Origin: Carposina sasakii
Lineage: Eukaryota > Arthropoda > Insecta > Lepidoptera > Carposinidae
DNA length: 64,000 bases
NCBI GenBank assembly: GCA_014607495.2
Contig: CP053153.1
Span: 11,222,001 to 11,286,000, forward strand
Direction of reading: 5' to 3'
Part shown: piece by piece, positions 25,182 to 34,605 of the stretch
How the letters are laid out: each line of letters opens with the position of its first letter
Position numbering within the stretch: the stretch's first letter is position 1
Translations under genes and position numbers: made by a program
Notes under the pieces: model-generated
Database searches by the model: none
Told to the model about the DNA's origin: nothing
Seen by the model: only the letters and a program-made list of their open reading frames with translations

Positions 25182-26885
25182 GAGCACATGTATAGAGCGA
25201 ACTTTTTGAGCACCTCAGGATTCAAACAGTACTTCAGTATGTACACCTTCTACATATTTATATACAAATATAATATTATTTATCATTTTATTTTAGTTAT
25301 ACTTTTTTAACCCTTCGGCTGCTCCACAGTTGGATTATTTCCACCCATGCGTCGGACAAAAAAGCTTTACAGAATTTCACTCTCCATTTAATTTTGTTAG
25401 CGTTATTATTAAACTTAAAGATTATAGGTAGTTAGTTTAGGTTAATTATATTTAAAAATCAAATCTATTTAAGTATTTAGGTACCTAATATTAGAATTTA
25501 TAACTTTATTAGGTAAAGTAAACGGTGTAAATTACTGTAAATACAAATACAGGCTCTAATAAAAAATAAAAAAAATTATGTGAAAAATCTTTCTAAGTAT
25601 ATCATTATAATATATGTTACATAGCTAAAGTAGGATTTTTCTTTTGAAATAAATAATATAAAAGCTATAATTTAATATTTACCTACAGATTATTTTTTAA
25701 AGTTTTCTTATGCTCTTTCTTTCTGTCAACATATCTTTTCATCTTGACAAACAGTGTTGCAAACTCCCCGGATTCCGGGTATCGCGTGTGGCGGCCACCA
25801 GTGCTGCCAGTCGCGCGCAATTGACATCCCAACGGTATATTTTGCACGCATCTCCAGCTTAATTGCCGGTCAACACTTGAGTGATTTGTTTGTATGTTTT
25901 TTGGCTCGTCTTTTTAGAGTTAGCGGAATTGGGTCGTGACGTTATTTTTACATGTGGGAGAAAGTTTTCTACAGTAAGGGAACACAGTCCTGTGCTGATG
26001 CGGGGCTTTACTAACTAGAAAAGACTTTAGCTTGCATTTGTAATCGTGTAGGTATGCTGTAAGAGTCGAGCAAAGAACTCCAGCACTGTCTCGCAAGCGA
26101 TAAGCTAGCAACTTAAGTTGTAAGTTAAGTTAATGATAATTATCATTTACATCTGTCCTCGCTATGTCAAACGTGGCCGTGGGGTCTCCGTCAATATCCT
26201 GCAGTTCTGGCCGCCACATTTCGGTACATTACCAAAAGTTTTATTAATACTATTTGGTTGAATCACAAATTTAAAGAACAAACATATTTTTATATCCAAA
26301 TCTCAACGAAACCTACCAACAATTAAAAAGTCATTATTAAAAGACCTAGGTAAGCATGTGAATAGGTTTTAATAAAATTATAGGCGCTTAGATCATATCG
26401 AAATATATAAAAAATGTAAAGGTTAAAAAAGTACATTTAAAATGCATGAGCCCGCCGTAAGTAGGCTTTAAAAACTAAACTTTCACACTTTACCTAAATA
26501 AAAAAAACTCCACAAAGCACATAAAGTAGGTAACAAGTTAATACTGTAGTAGATAAAGATCGCGATATTACATACTTCATTAGCGATGATTATTTCGTTA
26601 TTCCATGGAAAAAAATGGCAATTGAGCTATTATATTTATACGTGATAATCAGCTGTTTCATTAATCATGTACTTACTTATATTTTATTAATCACCTTAAA
26701 TGTAATATGAAATTACTAGGTAGGTAATTGATGCTCTATTTCTACTTTCAAAGACGTCGAGGTATTTCTATATCAATTGAGTTAATTTACACGATACTGC
26801 AAATGTAAAAATTACTACTACAGTAGGTTGAGCAATACTTTTTTCAGGGGTAGGTATATCTACTCGTAATTATTCTTAATGACCT
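25182..26885. other. No gene seen
   Basis: Intronic AT-rich sequence between the foldback MITE and the 4.9-kb transposon, with no repeat or ORF I can support. Confidence 0.4.
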
Positions 26886-26889
26886 TTAT

Positions 26890-26902
26890 GGGCATTTCTA
26901 CG
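26890..26902 (+). repeat. Left terminal inverted repeat of the transposon
   Basis: GGGCATTTCTACG, an exact reverse complement of 31759-31771. It is preceded by TTAT at 26886-26889. Confidence 0.85.
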
Positions 26903-27274
26903 GGGACGACTATTTGACCTACTGGGGTGAAAAAAGTACCTTTAAAATTTAATTACGTACTTGAAAAAAATCATGTATATTTATCAGACTCTTGCCCTGA
27001 TGGAGAGCATGTCTACAAGACCGCCAGGTATTACGGATCGCCGAAAAAAATTCTGAAAGCTCCAAAACGGGCAGATTTTGGCTTAAAATGGAGTGTCCGG
27101 TTTCCAGAATTGACTCGTTATTGTTTCATAACTTTTGAAATAATAACTTGCTCATTATAATTCTTACATTCACAGTACAAGGGATAGTCAATAAATCCAA
27201 ATAAATTATTATATTTACTGTAAATCCATTGGTTTTTGTGCAGTAACACATTTAATTTTTGTCCGAAGAGTGTG

Positions 27275-27710
27275 TCTCAATTCGGTGAAATTTACTTTTA
27301 CCTACCTATGTCCCTAACTACGCGTCATACGAATGCAAACTACCGATTCCCGCCACCCGCCAGTTGCGCCCGAGCGGCCGAGCAGTGCGGACGGGGGACT
27401 CCACGCATTCTGGAGCATTTTTCGAAGGTACGAAAGTATTCGATATTTTTGGGATCCGACCATTTCTCAAATCGGTGTGTGACATTAATTTTGTTTATGA
27501 AGTATGTAATGAGATTTGTGCTTAATGAATTGAGTGTTTAACTGATATCTGCTAGTATGTTCTGTTAAAATTGTTGTAATTTATAAGACTTTTGACTTAT
27601 TCAATGAATTCTGTTATTTTCTTAATTCGGTGGTTCTCAATTACCTGGAAATCGGGCATCGATTTGAGAAAACTTACCATCGAATTGAGAAAACTTACAC
27701 CGATTTGAGA
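27275..27710. repeat. Left subterminal cluster of TCTCAATTCGGTG-like 13-mers
   Basis: Six copies in both orientations: TCTCAATTCGGTG at 27275, TCTCAAATCGGTG near 27465, CTTAATTCGGTGG at 27621, and the reverse forms CATCGATTTGAGA near 27658, CATCGAATTGAGA near 27679 and CACCGATTTGAGA near 27698. Repeated subterminal motifs of this kind often bind transposase; that role is inferred. Confidence 0.75.
27308..27427 (+). other. Possible first exon of the transposase gene
   Basis: A locally GC-rich block follows the left end and closes with a donor-like AAG|gtacga at 27428. An ATG at 27308 opens 40 codons that end exactly at this donor. Joining to the acceptor before 28484 would keep the frame. The intron would be 1,056 bp and would hold both foreign repeat pieces. 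It may equally be 5' UTR or promoter. This is a splice prediction by eye only. Confidence 0.3.
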
Positions 27711-27736
27711 TATCACAATATTATACTAAACTCGAT

Positions 27737-27925
27737 GTGCCCCGGGGCTTCGCTCCCGTGGGATTTTCAGGATAAAAAGTACCCTATCACCTAAGTCAGC
27801 CCATACCCTATCTGTATATCAAATTTCATCAAAATCCGTTCAGTAGTTTCAGCGTGATTGACGGACAAACATCCAAACATCTAAACAAACAAACTTTCAC
27901 ATTTATAATACGAAGTATGAAGTAT
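27737..27925 (+). repeat. RTE-related repeat fragment inside the transposon 5' region
   Basis: The sequence holds the hallmark words CCCGTGGGATTTTCAGGATA, CAAAATCCGTTCAGTAG and GCGTGATTGACGGACAAACA and ends in TTCACATTTATAATACGAAG. This matches, from memory, a very common lepidopteran RTE-type repeat tail. It carries no ORF and looks inserted into the transposon. Confidence 0.55.
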
Positions 27926-28119
27926 GATGATGATGGCGATCAATAGGACAAATACGTTGCCTCCATGCAAGATCATTTTTATTTATTAAAAAATGTTATA
28001 ATGTCTTTTAACTTTTTGTATTTTTGGCAATAAAATGACTAACTAGGGCAAAATACACACTGAAAGTAAAATATTTTAATAAAAAATATCGTAAGTTAAC
28101 ACATTCTGCTTAATTTTGG

Positions 28120-28400
28120 GTTCCGTAGCCAAATGGCAAAAGGCCGAACCCTTATGAATTCTCGTCTGTCTGTCCGTCCGTCCGTCCATTCCATCTATGC
28201 GTCCGTATGTCACAGCCACTTTTCTCCGAAACTATAAGAACTATGTCGTTGAAACTTAGTTAGTAGAAGTATTCCGTGATCTGCATTAAGATTTTCACAC
28301 AAAAATAGAAAAAAAAGAACAAAAAAATTTGGGGTTCATCATACTTAGAACTGAAACTCAAAAAAATAGGATCGAAAGGTCTTCAAAAGTGATATTTAGG
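28120..28400 (+). repeat. GGTTCCGTAG repeat with (GTCT/GTCC)n microsatellite
   Basis: The segment starts TGGGTTCCGTAGCCAAATGG, continues with GGCCGAACCCTTATG and a GTCTGTCTGTCCGTCCGTCC tract, and then the tail seen in a frequent insect repeat. No coding capacity is visible. Confidence 0.5.
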
Positions 28401-28483
28401 TATCTTATACTCTTATATTATATTGGTAAATAAATAAAAACGCGATGAAAACCGTATTAAAGTAGTTTAATGTTTTTTCTCAG

Positions 28484-31246
28484 ATGGGAAAACAGAGTGA
28501 GGCTGACAAAAAGGAGAAAAAAAGAATTGCGGAAAGAAGGAGAAAGGAGAAAATAAAAAATGATCCGATATTATATGAAAGACTAAAACAAAGGGACAGG
28601 GAACGATATGCAAAAAGAAAGGCAGAGGGCAAAATAAAGAAAATGGGCGAAAGACCACCTCGTGAACAAAAAGCTTTAAGAAAGTATTTCAGAGAACATT
28701 CAAAGAAAAGTTACGAAAAGAAGAAAAGTAACTTACTTAAAGTACTAAACGAAGACCTCATATCACTTCCTTCTAACCCAAAAATTCTGAACAAACACGA
28801 TCCTTTGGATACATCTCAAACTCAAACCCTTGTTGCGACTGCGTCAGTAAATATATGTGCTAAAGAACCCCCGTCTCCGATAAGTGACTTCACTAATTCT
28901 GCCGTTTCTCCCAATATTTCTGAAACTTTTGTTGCATCCGAAACCCTCGATCATTCTGAGTCTATAAGAAATATGTGTATTACAGAGCCTCAGTCTCCGA
29001 TTAACAACTTAACTGATTCTTCAGTTCCCGTTTCTCCAACTACATCTGATTTTGAAAATTTATCGCCAGCCTCCCCACTTTCATCGGGATGCTCAAGTTC
29101 AACAACAGTACCTTCACCAAGCTCTGCAATAAGCCGCAGATTACGTTCTGGAGTTCATAAGGACTTGCTTGCTGCAGGAAACAGTAGTTTAACAGAAACA
29201 CCAAAGAAAGGACAATACGTGCGGACGTCACTCTTAAAGAAATATAAATACAGAGTAAATAAGGAATTGAAATTACTGCATCATAGAATAACTGAGTTAC
29301 AACAAAAAAATCAGACATGCCAAAGAAAGATACATAGATTAAGAAGTCAAAAAAATAAAGTCTTGACAACATTGAAAAAGAAAACTTCAGCAAGTTCAAG
29401 TAAAGAAGAGTCTGCGGAATCTATAAAGAAGTTAAAAATGTCATCAGTAAATATAAAAGAAATGGTAGTGAATTTTTATGAAGACGATGAAAATAGCAGA
29501 ATGTGTCCCGGAAAAAGAGACTACAAAGTTCAAAATAAAGTAAAAAAACAGAAAAGGTTTGTTACAGAATCATTGCTTGAACTACACAAAAAATTCCAAT
29601 CTCAACATCCAGAAATAAACATCAGTTACTCACTGTTTTGCAGATTACGACCTTTTTGGGTCATTATACCGAATGTGCAAGCTCGAGAGACTTGCTCGTG
29701 CCAAATTCATGAAAACTTTAATTTCGTTGTCTCAGCTCTCCATAAACATAAAATTATCTCGGAGTGTTCGGCAAATCAAATACTTGAAATAATATGCTGC
29801 GACCCCAGAATTGTAACTTGTTTATCTCGCGAATGCATAATGTGCAAAAATAAAAAGTTGACGTACTTAGAATTCGATAACAAATCAGAAATTGATTACA
29901 ATGTATGGGAAAGACAGAAAAAAACTTACGTTAAAAATGGTGCCGAAAAAACAACTTTGCAAATAGTCAAAGTTAAAAAAACATGTTTACCTAAAGACCT
30001 AGTAGAGCATTTTGACAAAATACTGTACCCATATATGCGTCATGTTGCTAACATTATATCACAATTCAGATACATCAAAAAAATCAAAGCTGAACTTTCT
30101 AGTGGCCAATGCATAATCCATTGTGACTTTAGTCAAAACTATTGCACGAAATACGCCAACGAGATACAAAGTTTCCATTTCGGTAGTAGCAGACAACAGA
30201 TATCATTGCATACTTCAGTGATTTATTACATGAAGCACGGAAAACTTATTACTCAATCATTCTGTACAATAAGCGAATGTCTTAGGCACGATGCCGTAGC
30301 CATCTGGGAGCATCTTATGCCAATTTTGCGATTCATAGAAGATGAAATTCCTGATATTCAATCTCTATTTTTTATATCCGATTCACCAACAGCCCAATAT
30401 CGTAATAGGAAAATGTTTTTTATCATATCGTCTCTGCATTGGAATTTGCCTAGTCTTAGCTGCATTGAATGGAATTACACAGAACATGGTCATGGTAAAG
30501 GAGCACCTGATGGTGTCGGAGGATGTCTTAAAAGCACAGCTGACAAAATAGTTGCACGTGGCCATGACATACCTGATATGACAACTTTCGTTAATCTTTT
30601 AAAAAGACACGTTGATAATATCAAAATTGAAGTGGTCGATGAATCAGGCATTTTTGAGAAGGAAATGTTGATTCCAGGTGATTTAGCTGAATTTCATGGA
30701 ACTTTTAGTGTCCATCAAATAATCTGGAATGCAAATGATAATAAAAAGCTAGCTATGAGAAAACTAAGCTGCTGTCATGAAGATTGTTTGCATAAATCTG
30801 TGGAATGTCATCATGGGCTGCACAGAGGTTTCTATGAATTGAAGTCTGCAGATAGCACAAAAGACAGAAAATTATCTATGAAATACAAAGGCAAGCTAGA
30901 TGTCAGCAAAAAATATTTACTGAAAAAAACTGATTTGAGTAGTAAGCCACAAATTTTGTCATGCGAAATAATAAAACCGGCAACATCAGGAGGTTCTTTG
31001 GATGAACCAAAAAGAGCATTAATATCTGCGAATATTAAAATAAAAACTGAAAATATTAAAAATAAAGTCTCAAAGAAGAATAGTGATTTTGAAGAAAAAT
31101 TTACAGATATAGAGCTATCAGAAAACGATAGCTTTTGGAAAGCCAAGATTAACATAAACGACCTGATTACACCAACACTGGGTGATACCAAATTTACCGA
31201 CATGCAACTAAATTCAGATTCTGAAGATGATTATAATATATTTTAA
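28484..31246 (+). CDS. Putative DDE/D-type transposase of the 4.9-kb element (920 aa)
   Basis: This single uninterrupted ORF likely cuts and joins DNA at the element ends. Residues 1-85 are strongly basic (AERRRKEKIK, RDRERYAKRK), a probable DNA-binding and nuclear-targeting region. Residues about 85-240 are Ser/Thr/Pro-rich and probably unstructured. About 250-300 is Lys/Leu-rich and coiled-coil-like. CPGKRD at 341-346 and CRLRPFWV from 386 start the conserved-looking core. Candidate acidic catalytic residues are D548 (HCDFSQNY), D633 (ISDSPTAQYRN) and E667 or D676 (TEHGHGKGAPDGVGG). A CCHEDC...CHHGLH cluster at 763-780 could bind zinc, and the last 130 residues are acidic and basic patches. 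The ATG directly follows an acceptor-like ttttttctcag, so a non-coding or short coding upstream exon is possible. The catalytic assignment is inferred from spacing and context, not from a search. A domesticated host gene is less likely because TIRs and a TSD are present. Confidence 0.8.
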   Translation: MGKQSEADKKEKKRIAERRRKEKIKNDPILYERLKQRDRERYAKRKAEGKIKKMGERPPREQKALRKYFREHSKKSYEKKKSNLLKVLNEDLISLPSNPKILNKHDPLDTSQTQTLVATASVNICAKEPPSPISDFTNSAVSPNISETFVASETLDHSESIRNMCITEPQSPINNLTDSSVPVSPTTSDFENLSPASPLSSGCSSSTTVPSPSSAISRRLRSGVHKDLLAAGNSSLTETPKKGQYVRTSLLKKYKYRVNKELKLLHHRITELQQKNQTCQRKIHRLRSQKNKVLTTLKKKTSASSSKEESAESIKKLKMSSVNIKEMVVNFYEDDENSRMCPGKRDYKVQNKVKKQKRFVTESLLELHKKFQSQHPEINISYSLFCRLRPFWVIIPNVQARETCSCQIHENFNFVVSALHKHKIISECSANQILEIICCDPRIVTCLSRECIMCKNKKLTYLEFDNKSEIDYNVWERQKKTYVKNGAEKTTLQIVKVKKTCLPKDLVEHFDKILYPYMRHVANIISQFRYIKKIKAELSSGQCIIHCDFSQNYCTKYANEIQSFHFGSSRQQISLHTSVIYYMKHGKLITQSFCTISECLRHDAVAIWEHLMPILRFIEDEIPDIQSLFFISDSPTAQYRNRKMFFIISSLHWNLPSLSCIEWNYTEHGHGKGAPDGVGGCLKSTADKIVARGHDIPDMTTFVNLLKRHVDNIKIEVVDESGIFEKEMLIPGDLAEFHGTFSVHQIIWNANDNKKLAMRKLSCCHEDCLHKSVECHHGLHRGFYELKSADSTKDRKLSMKYKGKLDVSKKYLLKKTDLSSKPQILSCEIIKPATSGGSLDEPKRALISANIKIKTENIKNKVSKKNSDFEEKFTDIELSENDSFWKAKININDLITPTLGDTKFTDMQLNSDSEDDYNIF

Positions 31247-31520
31247 GATATCATCATATTTAACAGTGAACTTTAGATATTTAAGACTATAGAAAAGTAA
31301 GAATACAAGTGATCTCTTGTCTGTGATTAAACCGGGTACTTAATTATAAAAAAAATAATCTTTTATTGTGATTTGTTAAACTAGTATCGTTTATCGTTAT
31401 TCAAACTAATATAAAAAAGGAAGACTGATTATTTGTTCTTTATTAAAAATGAAACTTGTTGATTTGAATTTTTGTTTTATTTATATTTCGGAAACCTTAA
31501 AGGTAAAAATTAACCAATAT

Positions 31521-31743
31521 TAAATTCGCTGGGCAATTACTCAATTCGGTGATGCATAGTCTTAATTCGGTGGTCCATTTTCTCAATTCGCTGCTTTCTC
31601 AATTAGGTGCTTAACTTTTCTTTTAAACCGCTACAGAAAATTTGGAGCCATTGTGTTTTTTAGATTCAGGATGGAGTAAACTTTTTTTTTTGTTAATTAA
31701 ACTATTTAAAAAATCAAATTTCAAATCGAGCACCGAATTGAGA
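31521..31743. repeat. Right subterminal cluster of TCTCAATTCGGTG-like 13-mers
   Basis: At least five copies: ACTCAATTCGGTG near 31539, CTTAATTCGGTGG at 31561, TCTCAATTCGCTG near 31581, TCTCAATTAGGTG near 31597 and the reverse form CACCGAATTGAGA near 31731. A weaker TAAATTCGCTGG lies at 31521. They mirror the left cluster. Confidence 0.75.
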
Positions 31744-31758
31744 AAAAATGAGCCTTTT

Positions 31759-31771
31759 CGTAGAAATGCCC
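31759..31771 (-). repeat. Right terminal inverted repeat of the transposon
   Basis: CGTAGAAATGCCC, an exact reverse complement of the left end. It is followed by TTAT at 31772-31775. Confidence 0.85.
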
Positions 31772-31775
31772 TTAT

Positions 31776-34524
31776 CTTTATCTATAGAAATCAAGACATA
31801 AAAAGAACGGATGCAAATTCTAATATAAATAATACTTTCTTAGATTACTCCACACCTGCTTACTATAGGCAAGGTAAATATTGACAATAAATGCGAGTAA
31901 AAACAGAAATTTCACACGTAATAATGCGATCAATTTCAATACTCATTAACTTGGCTTTTTGCTCGCTAATTGAAAGGTTTTTTTCCAATAATCCGTCGCT
32001 AATAACTAATCTTAATAACGTTAGTCGTGTGCCTGTTTTGCCTGCCTAGATAGTATCAAGATTTACCGTCCCGCTACATTAGGTAGGTAGGTACTTTATT
32101 TCTCACAATGGATTTGTCCAAATAGACATTTTCGCATATGAGATTTTACGTATTCTACTAAGATAAAGATACTAATCTGATGTACCTACATTCCCTGAAT
32201 TTTAGCCAGTTTCAAGTTTTAGTTAATTTAATTATTCGAAATAGGTTTATTCTCTATGGTGGTTAATTAATTTCTTATGGATTCTATCTGATAGGTACCT
32301 ACTTTAAAGTGCCATCGATATTTTTCACAATTTATAGAGAACCTATTCTACTATTATTCTAAATCCATAAAATCACTAACAATATCATTGATATAATAGC
32401 TATAGTTATTGTTATCTTTCATTATCGTTTTCCGATTTTCTTTGTTGGCATTTCAAAATGGAGCTTTCTAGTTGGAAAATGACAATGGCCCAACATTTTC
32501 CATAGTATTGTGGAGTGAGCCTGTTATTTTCCCATTTAAGCGGATTTATGACCGTGTGCTGTGCCCAGATGGGCACAGATAGCATAATAACTTGTGCACT
32601 CTCTGAGCTAGAAACCTAACACAATTACGCGCACGCACGACGAAACGCGTATACACTCTGTTTTGCGCGTACATTGCGTGTTTTTTGTGTACCGCCTGTT
32701 CAAAAAGCGAACCAAACAGTACGTGAAAAGACACAATGAGACGGGAACGATTTCGTTTCACATCTTGGTACTGTGTTTAGAGTTTGCAGTGTATAATAAA
32801 TGCAGTATTATATCTATATACGTATATGTTCATTTTATTTAAACTGCATGTTTGTGGAAATGCAGTTCTCTTTTATAAACGATTGTTTGTCTTTCCCAAG
32901 ACAGGTGGGAATGCCATTTTAATTGAGGTGCAAGGTTGTTGTACTGTTATTACTCCTTTATAGTTTATTGTAATAAAATAAGATTTATATTTACAGTGTC
33001 ATTAAGAGACGAATAGATTGATTATTAACTTTCAGTTACATAATTATATTTTTATGAGATTGGATAAAAGAGATATTTTAATACTAATAGAGACTCTTTA
33101 CCTCTATTTAAACCCAGTACAATCAATATTTCACTTGCCTGATCGATCCGTCAGATGGCGTGACAAGCCGGCATTACAACATGGATGCAGTTTGCACTAG
33201 CCGCTAGTTGGGTCGTGTCTATACCCTATTTACCCATAAACACAATTACACATACTAGGAAAATAGAAAAATAGTTTTTCAATTTAAATTTGAAAATCGA
33301 AAATATTTTTCACCAAGGCACGAATCTCGTCAATTATGTAGTTAATATTGTTAGCAATTGGTAGGTTTTTGTAGTTTTGTATACATGTATAATGTTCACC
33401 CATGCAAACCTTTATAGTACGTGGAAAACTACCCTGAGACCTATATTGAGTACATTGGTTTGGAGGTACATCTACCATTGCGAATATAAGTCATAAGTAC
33501 ATTCACCACCTCTTAATAAATCTAAATTATATGTAGCTGAAAATATTATTTCGGAATGTCCCAAAGTCGTCATAAATTATAAAAATATCAACCTCTTATA
33601 AAATATCGAATCTAATTAAATCAGACATGCGACATATAGAGAGAGTTCAGATCATATGAAATAGTACTAACTAAATAATAAAGAAAATATCAGTTTATGG
33701 AATAGAAACATCGCCACAAATGCAATAAACTCCAGATTATATCATTCTTCCTTATCCATGTATCACATCAGTATCTATTATTATCATATACCAGGTCCTA
33801 CATTATACAGGAACTAAATTACTGCCATATATATGGCAACATTATAATGGCGTATATATGGCACAACCTGGGAACACATAGACGTAATTAACCTGATATA
33901 ATAGCTGTTATTAAGCTATTTCTCGACCAAGATGGCCGATGCATGTGTGAAACTGAATACATAAGAGTATATATAGGTTATGTATAGGCTTCGCTGCCTT
34001 CAGTTAATAATCATTAATCTACAACTACTTAGTATGCAAAATACATGATGATTGTGAGTTACATATATTTTAAGCTGTTTTATTGCCAGCTGGTTTTGCT
34101 TCAAGGAAATAAAGTGGACGTGGTTAAAGACAAAGAAATTACTGCTATATTCTAGCATTGGAAAATGGGTCGCCCTATGAAATAAGTTGTTATTTTGTTA
34201 TGATTATGTTTTTAACGAAGATGTCATTCTTTATTTCATCAAAACTATGAGTGAAGTTTCGTAGTTATATTTTTCAACGTGAGCGGGATAACTAAGGTTT
34301 AATACCTATTATATAGGTACCTACAGATTTATAGATGAGTTCGCACTATTATGAATTTATGACATATATGCATAGATTAGAACCACAATAGTTTCAAAGA
34401 AATTCAAGAGTTTATTAGATTTTTGCATAAAGATCTATAAAACTAACTATAACTATATGAAAAAATAACGTTGCCAATATGTAATTTAGAAAAGAGATGG
34501 TAAAATTCGTCATCCGAGTAATTG
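31776..34524. other. No gene seen
   Basis: Intronic sequence after the transposon. A palindromic TGCCATATATATGGCA lies near 33831. A CpG-richer block lies at 32560-32760. No gene is supported. Confidence 0.4.
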
Positions 34525-34605
34525 ACCCGGTGGCTCAGTGGCGAGAGCGCTGGCACGCGGAATGCAGAGGCCGTGGGTTCGATTCCCATCCGGGTGAGGA
34601 ATTTT
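34525..34605 (+). mobile_element. tRNA-derived SINE head
   Basis: The sequence has an A box (TGGCTCAGTGG) and a B box (GGTTCGATTCC). A 6-bp acceptor-like stem (ACCCGG/CCGGGT), a D stem (GCTC/GAGC) and a T stem (GTGGG/CCCAT) can be drawn. The anticodon stem does not pair properly, and degenerate copies of the same 3' portion occur at 20945-20998 and 45748-45787. A SINE is therefore more likely than a working tRNA gene. Confidence 0.6.

Larger units (their letters stand above)
26890..31771 (+). mobile_element. Complete 4,882-bp DNA transposon with 13-bp TIRs and TTAT target duplication
   Basis: The left end starts GGGCATTTCTACG at 26890 and the right end finishes CGTAGAAATGCCC at 31771, a perfect 13-bp inverted repeat. 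TTAT flanks both sides (26886-26889 and 31772-31775), as a 4-bp target-site duplication would. Beyond the 13 bp the arms diverge, but a GGTG word falls about 27-28 bp further in at both ends. The element carries one 920-codon ORF in the same direction as the host GATA gene, plus a set of 13-mer motifs near both ends. Two shorter repeat pieces (27737-27925 and 28120-28400) lie in its 5' region. An intact ORF with matching ends suggests recent or possible current activity. The superfamily is not certain. Kolobok would need TTAA; a 4-bp duplication fits Sola-type elements among others. Confidence 0.85.

Noticed and set aside
29040..29399. Reverse-strand membrane-like protein under the transposase ORF
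   Set aside because: The hydrophobic composition is the antisense shadow of a Lys-rich coiled-coil region.
26886..31775. Kolobok or piggyBac element
   Set aside because: Both need TTAA targets; the flanking repeat here is TTAT and the ends differ.
34525..34605. Working tRNA gene
   Set aside because: A and B boxes and three stems are present, but the anticodon stem does not pair and degenerate copies exist elsewhere in the window, so it is listed as a SINE.
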